From positions 1 through 64,000 of the forward strand of contig MU832574.1 in the NCBI GenBank assembly GCA_029204225.1: a stretch of 64,000 nt of DNA. Reading direction: 5' to 3'. The notes under the pieces are model-generated. The model saw only the letters and a list, made by a program, of their open reading frames with translations, ran no database searches and was not told the origin of the DNA. Both the position numbers and the translations under genes were made by a program. Source of the stretch: Diphasiastrum complanatum. Taxonomy: Eukaryota; Streptophyta; Lycopodiopsida; Lycopodiales; Lycopodiaceae. Of the stretch, positions 25,233-37,327 are shown in pieces (position 1 is the first letter of the stretch; the number at the start of each line of letters is the position of its first letter).

Positions 25233-28200
25233 TGTTTAATAATGCTCTGTTTTTGGTGTGAGGGTAGTGAGATAAAATATGGTATGTAGCTTAGAAATGT
25301 GAATGTACTTGAAACTTGATCCTTAGTTGAGGGAAAGAGTGTGAGGGAGAATGTAGAGAGATCGAGTTTGAGGGAGAGAGAAATTTGAAGCTAGTGCAGT
25401 GTTAGACTTTGTTTTAAGATTAGTGTTAAAACTTACAACTTAGATTAGTGCTAAGTGTAGGATTAATCATTGCTAGTTACTGTTAAAGCTTAGAACATAG
25501 ATTAGTGAATGATTACGCAGTAGTGTGAAGTTAGTGCTAGAAGTTAGAGATTAGTGATGATTATCAGAGAGTCAATTGAGACCATGCCTGGGGGAGGGAG
25601 GGATCCCCTGTGGGATCCTGTCATTTTCGCTATGACTTAAAGCACCTCAGGCACAAAGAGGTGGACGGCAATGCTGCGGGAAACACTAGAGAGGTGGCCC
25701 TCTGAGAATAAAGGCATACGTCCTTCGATTGCATGGATATGATATTGCAAGTTGTATGCATGCACCAGCCTCACTACTCGAACCTCCAAATTCAGATGCT
25801 ACTACTTGGACCCCAGGTTAGTAATTATTAATCTTAACTTTTTTAAGTTCCTGAATCCTTGCAATAACTTCTTAAAATCTGAATCATGGTGACATTGACA
25901 ATTGTTGATGGTTCAAAGTTCAGATTCCCACACAATAATTGATTGCAAATTGGTGGCACGGCAATGGGCGAGGGGCAACGAGCCAAGTTGTCCCACCTAG
26001 GCCTGCTGGTAGAGATATTTGGGGCAAAATTTCAGCAGTCGACATGTTACTCATGTTTCTCTTCTTCGCTTCTTCTAGACTTTGAAGTGAAGGCCATCCA
26101 TTCTTCTATTTTTTTTCGTTCTCCTAGTCACATAGATTCTCCATGATTATCTTTTCTCTTATTCAATCTTCTTCATCAATTGTTCCTTAAGCTTTCTTTT
26201 GGCCATTAATGCCAACTATTGTGGTAGATAAGCTACTTTTAAACGACAAGGATTGTAATCCAAGCCCTTCAAATGAAATCAAAGGAGGGTACCCTTCACG
26301 CATTCTTTTTTTTAGTGGGAAGAGCACTCACATGATACATGTGATTCCCTCTATTGTTAGAACCTTAGCTAACATGATTTTGGGCCTTAATATCATTTTA
26401 TTCTAAACTAATGCCCAAACCACTTATTCCTAGTCTGCAAGTTGTACAACTTAACTCATTGTGCTCATTGGGTTGGGTTTATACACAGCCAATGGCCTCA
26501 CACTTATTAGCATTAACTATACAATGTGGCAGGACCCAAGTTTCTAGACTTGTATTTAGTGACCAGCTATTGTCATGGCTTTTGCATGATTGAAAGAGTC
26601 TCAAAACCAAGGAATGAGTCCCATCTTTACCAATCATTGCATAGTTCAAGTGATGAATCGATTGGATGTTGTTGTAGATGCTTTTTTTAACATGCAATTT
26701 GATTTTCAAGAAGATCAATAACATAATATCAATCACTTCATGCATGCAAGTGAAATTCCCTAATTTTAATTAAGTACATGCATGTACCTATCCCATTGGC
26801 TTCAATGCATGTAAAAGTAAATGGTTAATGCATTCTTTTAGTGCATTTGCATGTAAGACATTGACCCTTCATAAGTCCACTCCTCTCCCCAGTTTGATTC
26901 ACAATTATCAAGGGAGAAGGGGATGTTCTCCACACCAAATCACTCGAGAAATGGTTGCCACAATAGTCTTAAACTCCAATGCCATTAGTCTTAATAGCGG
27001 GAGAACAGGGAGGAGATTTGGAAAGAATAGGCAATGTTTCCATGCAAAGATGGTGCACCCTACCAATAGCCTCCCAAAAGCATTGCTTATTACAATAATA
27101 GTGCACAAATTCCCTCAATAGCCATGCTTTTTGCCGTTCAAATACTAAAATTGCCTATATTTGATTGGCAATCTTCCCATTTGCAAATCTCTATGATTCA
27201 TGAGGTTCAAAATCTCCTCTTTCTATCAAGCTGATGCATGCTTTTGTCAAATCAATATTGATGAGTGCTTTTTCACCCCAGAGGCATTATCCCTTCAATT
27301 TTGGCCATAACAGCATTTACAATATACATATGAAGTAACGTGTATGGTCCTCAGACTTCATAAATCTCAAAGACATAATAATAATGTGTAAATAATCTCG
27401 TGTTACAAGGGAACCCAAGTTTCAATATACATTTTATCGGATTTGCATTGGTTTCATCATCAATTGCGGCCGTCAAGGGTAACCACTTTTTGACCAATTT
27501 TCAAATTCTATATGTTGTGAGACATGTAAGACAAACTTCAGCCATTGCAACACAGTTATGTCTTAGGGGAGGGGTTGCCCAATAAAGACCCATAACGCGT
27601 TCCGGGAGGGGGATCCCGTTCCAAAACGGGTGCGTTCTGGAGAGTGGAACGCTATCCGGAATGGACATATATAATTTTTTTCTTTTAATTTTCTTTTTTA
27701 TAGTTAATATAAATATTATTTAAATAATAATGTTTACATAAATACGTCCCGTTTCGAAATGCTGCATTCCAGGAGCGTTCCAGAACGAGAGTTTTGAAAC
27801 GGTTGTGACTAATTACCTTGAGAGGACCCAGACACTCTAATTGAGAGTAAGCATGTACGTGTGACGGATATAGGCAGGAGGACTGCATGAAGAGATATAG
27901 GCAAGAGGATTGCATGGGTTTATGCACAGGAATCTACTCTCTATATAATGAGGTGGGGATTCTCCTGTCGACAACTTTGGTTCAGTTTAACAGTTTCTCT
28001 CTTCTCCTCTAGCTTTCACATGGCATGGCTTGGGGGCTAGATCCAAGTTTGATCTAGGTTTGGTTGCGGTTTGGCTCCATTGTCTCTCTTATTGTGTTTT
28101 CTTACCCTCATTGTAGGGGTTTTCCCTAGTGGTCTTTACACTATGTCTACCAAGGCCTCGTCGGGCCGCTGCTCACTCTGCTTGTGATGCTGTTGCCTTT

Positions 28201-31200
28201 GGCTCAACATGCAAATCCATCAGGCGTACCCTACGCCTAACCGCAGCCTCTATGTGTGCATGGCCTACTAGATTATCCATGGATCTAAGGCACTCCTCGG
28301 GATTCACCTACCTAGGCGTACCATCTCTTTGCATGTGCCTCACTAGCCTCAGGTTGATGATGCAATAAACCAACCTGTTCAGCTGGGAAACGATGAGCTT
28401 GTTGCATCCCTTTGTGTGCAAAAGAGACCAAGTGCTCCAGTTCCACTCACAAGCCCAAGCGGAACAATCCTAAGCAAGGATGCGAGTGGCAAGAGCAATG
28501 ATATCAGGGGCGGATTTTCCTACCACACCCCACCATGTGAGCAGCTTCGGCAAAAAGTCGTCGTACTCACTCTAATTGCACTCAAAATCTAACATTCGTC
28601 TCTCGATCCTGCGTAACAAGGGGCCACAAACGTTATATTGACAATTAAATGAGTGCTTGGGAGACAACCCTAACCTAGATACACATTTTGTGTGTATGTC
28701 CTGCTATTGATGGAATAGGTCGTGATACTGTTGTTGCTGCCGATGGAGGCCGTGATGGGCTTCCTGCTAACGACGAACTAGTCGTGATGTGCCGCTACTT
28801 TCAGCCCCTGATCTTGTGCCAATAGAACCTAATTGCCCACGTTGTTAATGCTCCTCCATATGTGCTCAATAGGCACTGTCGCTCAGGTGCAAGAACTGCC
28901 ATTCATGGGGCAATGCAATGGCATGGGGCAATGCCCATGGTCTGCCCATCTGGCTTGGTCAAACCAAGCAAGTGTGCTTTGATCCTCATCGCCATGCTGC
29001 AAAAACTAGCATCGCAAAACAAGCAACGCCATTTACATGCACCTGAACCTGTAAAAACTACGATGTCTCCCTCCAAGAGGTCCACCTCCTATCACACACC
29101 TCATCGTGCCATAGGCATGGCTATAAAAATCCTCAAGACGCTATAAAAAAGGTCAAAAACTTAATGGAAACTAGATAGGTGGAAAAAGGGAGCTAAAACA
29201 AGTCTAGAGCCACCTAAGACCTAATAAACCATAATGCCAATGGACGCCTAAGATCTACCCTAAATCCCTAAACCCTAACCCCGAACATTAGCCAAAACAG
29301 AATCGTTGATATGAGTAGGTCAAGGAAGAGTTTGCATGACAATGATAACCTACTTGATGGTGTGATGAGTTTCCAGCTATGGAATACATCAAATAATGTA
29401 CCTCATCTTTCAAGATTGGAGATGGACATTATTGATACATTGTCCTCTTCAACTATACCTAATTAACAAAAACTTATTCTTAGTGTAAGATGCACATTTG
29501 TGCGCTAACAAGGAACTGTACTCTAACTAAGTTGTCAAGCATAAGTCAGTTTCTTTTTAATGGAAACTCATTTTATTCCAATTAGGTAACATAACATCTA
29601 TTGGCAAGTTATCAATGGTCAATCCATTGTAAGCAACAATGTTGACAAGTGATTCATATCCACATCTACCCAAAGTATGTATGTCAAAAGATTGTCAAAG
29701 TGGTCAAGCTAACAACTTATCCATGACAAAGCACAACAACACTTGTGCTAGTTACTAGCCAAACTTGTTTTTGTTGACAAGGTGATTGTGTGATTAATCA
29801 TTACAAACACCCATGAAGGCAAATAAAAATCTTGAATGATGATCTAAGAGGAAAGAAAAGCTTTAACTTGCTCATAACTTGAGGTCCTTTGAGAAAGTTC
29901 TTGTTCACAATGAAGCTGACAAGAAAGAAGCTATTAAAGGAAGTCTCAGGGCTTAAGTTAGCTATAAAATTCAGCAAAATCGTGAAGTGATGACAACCTA
30001 GATTGGAAAATCATAAAACCTCTAAGACATGTGAATAGAAAAGCATCAATTCTAGCATGCAATACAACACACTTGTAGCCGCTAACTACCTCTTCAAAAG
30101 ATTATTGGAAGAAAAAACTCAACATGTTTGCTTAGTCCCTTTCTATCTAGACTACAAGTTCAATAACACAATTTCTACATGTGAATAAGCTTGACTTACA
30201 AAATTCATACCAAAAAGAGTGCAACAAAATATTAAGTTGTCACCTGTTTTCCTTTGATAAAATTGCTCCTTTGAATTCTTTAGTTGTGCTTGAAGTTCCT
30301 CTACTTTTCCTGCATCAAACGAATAACACCCATTTGATTACAACTCTATAACATTTCATCACAAACATTGAATATCCAAAAAGTTTAAGAATCTTATTTA
30401 GAGGATTTGAGATTTATATAGTAACAATCTTATTCTTTACATACAAACCAACAAAACGTACATCGTAAATTGAACAATAACAAAAGAAAAAATAGCCACA
30501 CTCTACACAAAGCTTAATGTCACATGTACATCACTCGTTACAAAAACTTGGTTGAAAAAAATTGATGATAATGTTTGTGCATAAAGCTCTGAGGATTAAC
30601 TCCACCCACATAGATTTTTATAGATAGTTATGTTAAATTGCAATTCATAATTTTCGTTGGGGGTTGATTTGAATCATGCAGCAATTCAAATCAAATTCTC
30701 ACTTTCATTTTTAGAATTTCTTTTTCTTTTTGAAATCTTTGTGGTTTTTTATTTGTTTTTTTTTTATCAAGTACTATCTACTCAATTTGAAATTTTTTAA
30801 AAAGATAATTGATTTGAATCAAATTTAAGTCATGTTTGTTCAAATCAACCAAGAATTACCACTACATCAATGTTTTGAATAAAGGAGAATTTTAAGAAGT
30901 CTTATTAAACCTTGTCGATTAATAGTCCAAAGATTTGAGATTGTAAACAACAAAACAAATGCCATTGAATGAAGTTGAGTTTTTAGAGCAAACATTCAAA
31001 CTTGAATTTTGAACGAGGTACTTTGATAATTAGGGTGTGGTGACCAACCCAAACTAGATATATAGGAGAGGCATATTACTTTATGAACTTTGTAGATGAT
31101 GATTTCTCTCAGAAAGTTTGGGAGTACTTGAGGCAAAAATTTGAAGCCGTCAAGTACTTCAAGCATTCCAAGCCTTGGTGGAGAATCAAAAAGGGAAAAA

Positions 31201-32209
31201 TCAAGATGCTCAAGTTAGATGGAGGTGGTGAGTACATTGCAAGAGAGAGGAGGACCGAACCATAGTTGAGTGTGACATGTGCTTATAGCATGCTCAAGGC
31301 AAAGGATTGCTAGACTCTTTCTAGGCCGAAGCATATCGTACAGTTATTTTCCTTTTGAGACAAAATCCACGAAAGTTGTGGAAGAAAAGACACCAAAGGA
31401 GGCATTCAGTGGCATCAAGCCCCAAGGTGGGAACTTTGCACATGTTTGGTTGTACGACGTATGCTTGTACTACCAAGTATGACAGGAAGAAAAAGGATGC
31501 AAAGTCATCTAACAGTATCTTTCTACATACAGTGAAGAGGAGAAGGCCTACAGATTGTTTGATCTTACTAGCAAGAAGAGGATAAGTCGGGATGTGAACT
31601 TTGATGAGGACTACTTGCCTCGTGGAAAAACACAAGATGAGCACAGACGCCCTAATGTTGAGTATCAGAAAGATCAATTTGATTAGAGCTGTTTCACAAA
31701 CAGAAACGGTCTTCCCCTTTTCAACCGCTGCAGGTGTCTTGGAAAGGAGGGGAATTTCCAATCTCTTGCACTAGTTGCGTTGGCATTTGGTTATAACGGT
31801 TCTTGTAAATAGGAAGAAAATTTGATAACGCTTTTGTATATTTCTGTTTGTTTCAAGTTATATCAGAGGTAGAAGCATCACAAGGACATAAAGTATAAGG
31901 AAAAGACATATGACTGAGAAGCTAAATATGAGATATGTTCTAAAATAAGTCAGACAAACATACAGGAGACCAATTGAAAAACATCTTTGAGCTGTAAGCT
32001 AGTGAGAGTAAGAACACCGAAATGCAGTAACCTTGTCGCTCACGGGTGATGGAAATGGCGACGTCAGGCATCCGATCTGAGAGCTCGAAAACGGCCTTGC
32101 TACATAGCTCCGATTTTTCTTTGGCTTCTTGCATCATTTCTCGAACTAGCTTCCTCTTCTCTCGGAAATTCTGCCCCAGGCTCGCGAACCTCCCTCCTCC
32201 CAAACCCAT
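23465..32209 (-). CDS. SPC25: Kinetochore protein SPC25, six exons
   Basis: SPC25 is a subunit of the NDC80 complex that links kinetochores to spindle microtubules. It pairs with SPC24 through an N-terminal coiled coil and a C-terminal globular domain. Exons on the minus strand: 32209-32032, 30309-30244, 24360-24214, 24092-23988, 23847-23752 and 23628-23465, total 756 nt (251 codons plus TGA). All five introns are GT-AG and all are phase 1. Residues up to about 145 are charged and helical (coiled coil). The globular domain follows: WYNEVLAIRAEFSN, FVFSKIDPENPEREF, YTLLECVPKVP and FFEFVRIMRQEFLQLAV, matching the Spc25 fold. The start ATG (32209-32207) follows a CT/GA-rich leader. Intron 2 (24361-30243, 5.9 kb) and intron 1 (30310-32031) carry transposon relics. 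No frame damage was seen, so it is probably functional. Confidence 0.93.
25151..25230. repeat. (GA)n microsatellite
   Basis: About 40 uninterrupted GA dinucleotides, ending in GTGTGT. It lies in the large SPC25 intron. Confidence 0.97.
27590..27810. repeat. GTTCC/GGAAC inverted-repeat element
   Basis: GC-rich ends packed with CGTTCC, GGAACG, CCCGTTCC and CGTTCCAGAACG surround an AT-rich core (about 27665-27745). The arms can pair in several registers. The arrangement resembles a small MITE or fold-back element, but I could not fix its termini or a target-site duplication. Confidence 0.5.
28270..29090 (-). pseudogene. hAT transposase relic (BED finger and dimerisation domain)
   Basis: On the minus strand, 29085-28903 encodes a BED-type zinc finger (KWRCLFCDASF...RIKAHLLGL). 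After a gap without motifs, about 28640-28290 reads as a hAT C-terminal dimerisation domain: RRIERRMLDFECN, then WWGVVGKSAPDIIALATRIL, then CEWNWSTWSLLHTKGCNKLI and NRLVYCIINLRLVRHMQRDG. At least three in-frame stops interrupt it, and the catalytic core between the two domains is deleted. hAT proteins move DNA elements by cut and paste; this copy is dead. It lies within SPC25 intron 2 on the same strand as the gene. Confidence 0.75.
31064..31640 (+). pseudogene. Copia integrase relic in SPC25 intron 1
   Basis: The plus strand, antisense to SPC25, shows integrase pieces in several frames: FVDDDFSQKVWEYL, then IKMLKLDGGGEYI with the second catalytic aspartate, then a segment like the VFGC...YA motif (HMFGCTTYACT), and finally YRLFDLTSKKRISRDVNFDE. 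Frameshifts separate them. No LTR was found around it. Confidence 0.7.
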
Positions 32210-32252
32210 CTTTTCTCTCTCTCTCGCTCTCGCTCTCGCTCTCGCTACCTGC
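32210..32252 (-). promoter_or_regulatory. CT/GA-rich SPC25 leader
   Basis: Immediately upstream of the SPC25 ATG the plus strand reads (CT)n followed by (CTCG)n-like repeats, giving a GA-rich 5' leader on the coding strand. Pyrimidine/purine patches like this are common in plant core promoters and 5' UTRs. An imperfect palindrome with CATTCCAAA/TTTGGAATG arms lies further upstream at about 32303-32345. No clear TATA box was found. Confidence 0.45.
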
Positions 32253-32689
32253 AAAATAGAGGAAAGAAAGGATGCCGCAGCCTGCCTTATGTTTTGCGGA
32301 CCTTCATTCCAAACACAATTCAAATATTTCAATTTTATTTTGGAATGCTTAAAGGGACCGTTGGAGGGGTCGCCACTCGCCACCTATTCCTAGTAATGCC
32401 CTTATCTATAAAGGCCAACTTCTTGTTTGGGCCTTGGCCCTTCCTTACTTGTTGGCCCTGCCATATATGGCAGGGATTCCGAGACCTTTTTGGCTTTGGA
32501 TGATGTGTCATTTCCAAGGGTGGAACAAAGTAGCTTTTTGGCCTTGTCTTGCAAAAGCAATATTGTGTGTTGAGTGAGGTTGGTCAATGGAGGAAGAAAG
32601 TCAACTTTAAAGGATAAAAAGTGAATTGGACTTTGGGCAATGGCTCAATTTCCCAACATGTCGGTGATTGCCTTGTTGCCTAAAACAGT

Positions 32690-33270
32690 CATCCATGTAC
32701 AAAATAAGCTTAGCAACTTAACAGCTTACAATATATGATGAAATAATATAGTCCAATCCTCCCTACTTAAAGTGATTAATAGCGATAGGCCACACCATAT
32801 CCTTACCGTATCAGGGCATTCCGCCATTCTGATTAGTCTCATGGTATTGGTCCGTATCCATCTATGAAATTAAAGCATACGTACTTGAAAACTAGTTGTG
32901 CTAAATGGATTGCATCTTGCAAACAAGGGATAGCGTGGAATAGTACTCAAGTATAGGGGTAAATCCATGTCATACCAATACCTGAACCTATCGTGTAAAA
33001 CGTAGGTAGTGCACCATTTTCGTAACCCTTGAGCATATCCATGCTTTCCAAGAGCACACCAACTATCACTCTTTTTCATATATTTTAAATGCTAATCGTG
33101 TCTTAAAAGTTAGGCAATACCCGTGAACACTTATACTTGGCCAACATTTTTTGTAGTAGGGTTAGGACAACTCCATGTCGTTCCAATCCCTATGAATGTG
33201 GTGATCTCGTGCATAACTCCATGTGCTTTTAAGAGCGCCTAGGTTATCAATTCTTGTTTCATCGGTTGTT
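32690..33270. repeat. Dispersed repeat family (Rep2), copy 1
   Basis: This region shares ordered words with 35090-35660 and 53200-53660: a GCGATAGGCCA-like start, CGTATCAGGGC, CATGGTATTGGTCCGTATC, and ATCCATGCTTTCCAAGAG. An internal partial duplication repeats the CCATGTCGTTCCAATCC and ATCCATGC-type modules. It has no coding signature. Confidence 0.55.
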
Positions 33271-33810
33271 ACCTATTATTATATCTTAATGGGCAGAAAG
33301 TGAAGAACGATCAAACATGTTGTCTTATTTATTGAGGTATGATTACCAAACGGAGAATATGCTAAGGCAATATTTTATGCAGCAAGAGTCATAGTTAAAA
33401 CTAGTTCCAATCAATCCTATCTTCCAAAATGTGAAAATGACATTAGTAGCTTCTTAAAATGCCAACCCATTTAGTGAGAATTGAGGTACATTTTCCATTT
33501 GCGTAGAAGCAACCGAGATATGTAAGAAGCACCAAATTGAACAGTAGTCGCAAATGAATCTTGTGAAGAGGTCATGTTTGCTCGTGAATGTCTTATACAA
33601 AAAACGATTTATGTCGAGTCCTGGTCTATGTATAGAGGTGAGTTTTCACAAGCCCAAAGAAAGTGTTACCATCACAACACAAGTTCTTCCAAATCCTACT
33701 GACTAAAGCTTTTACAATAGATTGTGAAGTATGGTATTACATTCATCTCATATCGACTTGAATGTAAAGATATTAAAAGCGAGTCACAGCTAAAGCTGTA
33801 AAAGACATAG

Positions 33811-34790
33811 ATGACACCTTGTTTTATCAATCTTCATTCAATCTATGCACTCTTCTTGAAAAGAGGACGCATTTTAACAAAAAAAAAAAAAGTTGTTCAT
33901 CGATGTCCAGCAGCGATGGACTCCAAACCATTATGTAATATGCTTATACAACCAAAAAGTAGTCAAGCTAGCAGCCAAAAAAGTGCATTTAGGGATGGTT
34001 TACCATCATTGTCCAATCCCATATTCATAGCCATGCATGCTACATTGTTTATAAAGAGTTGCTTACACAACATCAAAGTAATTTTTCACATAGGTATCAT
34101 CATTGGCCCAGCAGGGTAGATTCCAAACCATCATCAACATAAAGTAAGGCATGTCTGCCAATCATCCACAACAATGGGGACAGAAGTGCATCGCTGCTAC
34201 CAGCGGATTTGTATACAATCTAGCCAGCTATGAGTAAAAGCTCATTGCCATATGTAAAATAGCAAATAAACTATCAAAGTGGATTGCAAAAGAGATGGTA
34301 GATGGGCCGCGCTCCAACGTTGAAGGTTTTGAGGTATAATGTGTAAACAATTGGTGACAATATGCTAACATTTAGCGCTTTCCATATGCATGAAAGGACA
34401 AGTAAAAAACCTCTTATCGATTGTATGTCAGATCGTTGTTCAATCGCTAGTAAATGGGTGATGTGTTCCCAAGCCTGTTTTGCCAAAGAAGAGAGGGAGA
34501 GAGAGGAGAAGAGTGGTGAAAATAAGGGAGTATGCCACCCTTTATATAGGTGATGGCTTACGTAAGTGATAAGGCTAAGTGGTGACATCCATTTGATAAC
34601 TTGTAGAGAGGGTAACCATTCTTGGCAGTAGGATGACATCTGGATGATCTTATCCATCAAAATTGCCTCAAATAAAAGTGGAGGTCTTTTGTTTGAAAAT
34701 AAACAAGGTTCCCGCCTTAGGTATAAAACTTAATGGGACTTTATACTCAAAATTGCTTATTATTTTGAATGTAGTAAACCATAGTTAGAT
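33811..34790. other. Non-coding stretch with isolated CCATCGCTG-like words
   Basis: It carries one GTCCAGCAGCGATGGAC hairpin (about 33905-33921), and related words at about 34115 and 34189. Otherwise no gene or element was recognised. Confidence 0.4.
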
Positions 34791-34799
34791 ACCATCCGT

Positions 34800-35660
34800 G
34801 AGAGAGAGATACAAGACTGCACTTTGTTCCTCTTGACAAAGCAAGACTGAAGCTCTTTGAAGCCTTTATTCATAATCCAACAAGGTAAAATACAGCTGAA
34901 AAGTAAAATACAGTACTAGAAAGCACCATAAAGCATAACCATTTTCAAGATGTCTAGCTGATACCTATCACCATCCCACAAAACAAAACCGCTCAAGTTA
35001 GTTTAGTGAGGAATACAGGTGTCATAGCTGAACGACAGTTGTTATTCATGTCCAAAAGAAATTATACTACTTACCAGCTTTGAATAGCATTTAAAAACAT
35101 AGTCCAATCTTCCCATACATATGATGTGTTAGCGATAGACCAAGCTGTTATATCACCGTATCAGGGCGAATGCCATACTGATCAGCTCACAGTCAATTGG
35201 TCTGTATCAATTCATTTTAAACAAAAAGGAGTATGAAAAGTTTAAATCGTTTTAAGTTTTACTTAGCCAAAAGACTTGGTGTGAACACGTGTGCTGGTAT
35301 CAGAGCAAGTCCAAGCTATACTGACCCAAGTGACCCTTACAGAGTGAGGTATGTCATGCACTGCTATCCATAATCCTGAGCAAATCCATGCTTTCCAGTT
35401 GTATCTCACCAAGAGTCTAAAGTAACACTAACAAGGGTAAAGTGAAATGTTACCATGAATGTTATATCAGAATGACATAACATCCACGGTATCAGGACAT
35501 TGTATAGGAAAGATGTGATTAATACTGAGTAAGAGATTGCCAATGTTTATACTAGGTATTAGGACAGATCCATGCCATTCTAATCCTTTAGTAGAAACTA
35601 CGATTCTTATGCATATCCATGCTGTCTAAGATTGTATTATTGGAGTCCTTACAGTTACTT
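34800..35660. repeat. Dispersed repeat family (Rep2), copy 2
   Basis: Copy 2 aligns with 52900-53660 from the CTTGACAAAGCAAGACTGAAG segment through the CGTATCAGGGC segment to GGTATTAGGACA. It contains a TGGTATCAGAGC word at about 35298 that matches a copia primer-binding site, but no LTR end precedes it. There is no open frame of note. Confidence 0.65.
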
Positions 35661-36240
35661 TCAGTGACCAATTCTTATTTCTGGTTGATTTAGTCTGACT
35701 TGCATGTGGTCTTATGTCGTTTTCCTTCTTTTTTTTTTAAAGGGGAAAGATAAGGAAGAGAGAACAATTGAACCAGTGTAGAAGCTTTGATATATCATAG
35801 ACTATATGGAGTCAACCTACCATACTTACCGAAATTGCGAAGAGCTTGTTTAAACTCAGAAAGCATACCTGAATGGTTGTAGACATAGCTTCTTGAGAGG
35901 TAGCCATAATATTTTTTAAGTGAGGGAGTCCTTTTTCTTTTAGATCATAGAAAAGCCAAGAGACACATTTTTTTAGCATATTGCTACGGAGAGTTATATA
36001 GAGAGCATTTACAAGACATCTTCTGACTATGCTAGTTAACTTGCATTGTAGAGATCGAATTGGTTGCATACCTTGCGATAACTAGTAGTGGGTTCAAGAA
36101 TGAACCAAGCAGTAGTCTGGAGAGGCCAGAGCAATATAATGAAACTACAGCATGAGATATCATTAGTTTTGTACTGTGAGACCAAAAGATCTATGAACAC
36201 TTTTAAAGAGAGCACATATGTCAGAAATAAGCTTAAATGT
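35661..36240. other. No gene recognised
   Basis: Short frames on both strands (for example 35812-36069 and 36036-36320) have no recognisable motif or splice context. Confidence 0.35.
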
Positions 36241-36791
36241 GTCCATCCTTCCATCGCTGGTTGGAGGAGGATATTAATGTGAAAAAGTCTATGAACAGAT
36301 AGCGTAAATTTATGGTCCATCGCTGGTCCATCGCTAGACAGACAGCCACCGATGATCTTAAAGTATTAGTCTATGAAAAGAAGATGACCCTCCTGTCCAT
36401 CGCTGATAGCAAGGTATTTATGTGCATATCGGTGAGTACGTGTAAGTCCAACATGCATATACTATCCATCGCTGGATAGAACATTTCATTATCAACCATA
36501 TATTAGGCAATAGGCAGCGATCTGTCCATCGTTAGGACAATGCCCAGCCTATTCACAAAAAGTGTGAACTATTATGTGACTAAGTGAAGCAACCCTCCAT
36601 CGTTGTCTTCTAAGCCATATAGAGCAAGTTATTGCTCGAAAAGGTGGTTACTATATCATTGTTATCACCTGCATTATTAGAGGATTATTACATAAACCAA
36701 ACTGTCCATCGCTTCCTATTGAGACAGTATGGACAGTTTCAATTATCAAGAAGTATCATTGTTGTCCAAATTGTTGTCCATCGCTGGACTT
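36241..36791. repeat. Cluster of CCATCGCTGG mini-hairpins
   Basis: The core CCATCGCTGG or CCATCGTT recurs nine times in 550 bp, near 36251, 36315, 36326, 36395, 36464, 36525, 36597, 36705 and 36777. In several copies flanking bases make a short stem around the ATCGCT loop, for example CTATCCATCGCTGGATAG at 36462 and GTCCATCGCTGGAC at 36776. Two copies are directly joined at 36315-36335. Spacing is irregular, so this is not a simple tandem repeat. Confidence 0.75.
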
Positions 36792-37261
36792 CAATGCATC
36801 TTTAACCTATCACAGCCTCTATACAGCTTAGAGTGATGAGTAGCACAAAGAAGCAGAAGGTTATCAAAGCAACTTTACCAGGAGAGTAGAGCAAATACGA
36901 GAGGAGTGTAAAAGAGAAGAGGATGCATACCGTAAGCTAGCAAACCGTTGATCCGTAAGCAGGTAGGGTGCACTTTCAGCATGTGACAGAGGAGCAAACT
37001 TCTTCACCGGTGTTGTAGAGCCAAAGTGTCGAAAAGAGTATGCACTTATAGTGTCCAATAAGGTAGTAACCTGGAAGGAGTGAGTGGGAGTGGGAAATTC
37101 CATTTCCCTCCAATTTATTTTAAACAAACCAAACCATTTCAAATTTTTGTGGGAAACCCTCTTAGTTAAGAATAGAGCTTTATCATATGCAAGGGTATAA
37201 TGTAAAAAAAACCTTGACAACTTGGAGGAGTGGTACGTCAGTATTTGCCCACTTTTCCATT

Positions 37262-37285
37262 AGAGAGAGAGAGAGAGAGAGAGAA
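37262..37285. repeat. (GA)n microsatellite
   Basis: Twelve GA units next to the 3' side of the reverse-transcriptase relic. Confidence 0.9.
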
Positions 37286-37327
37286 CCCACCAACCGACCC
37301 GCAGTTAGTGAATCCCTTTGGGAGAAA

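Larger units (their letters stand above)
24361..30243 (-). other. SPC25 intron 2, 5.9 kb
   Basis: This intron holds a GA microsatellite (25151-25230), a GTTCC-rich inverted repeat (27590-27810) and a hAT transposase relic (28270-29090). Elsewhere (24400-25100, 25300-27590, 29200-30240) I see only short frames and AT-rich sequence with no recognisable feature. Confidence 0.8.

Noticed and set aside
29263-29282. Telomere-like CCCTAAA words
   Set aside because: Only about three degenerate units; too few for an interstitial telomeric array.
35297-35310. Perfect TGGTATCAGAGC primer-binding site in Rep2
   Set aside because: No LTR end (CA) precedes it and no copia leader or gag follows, so a chance or relic match is more likely.
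36864-37220. 118-codon minus frame near the RT relic
   Set aside because: No RT, endonuclease or other motif and no continuity with the RT frame.
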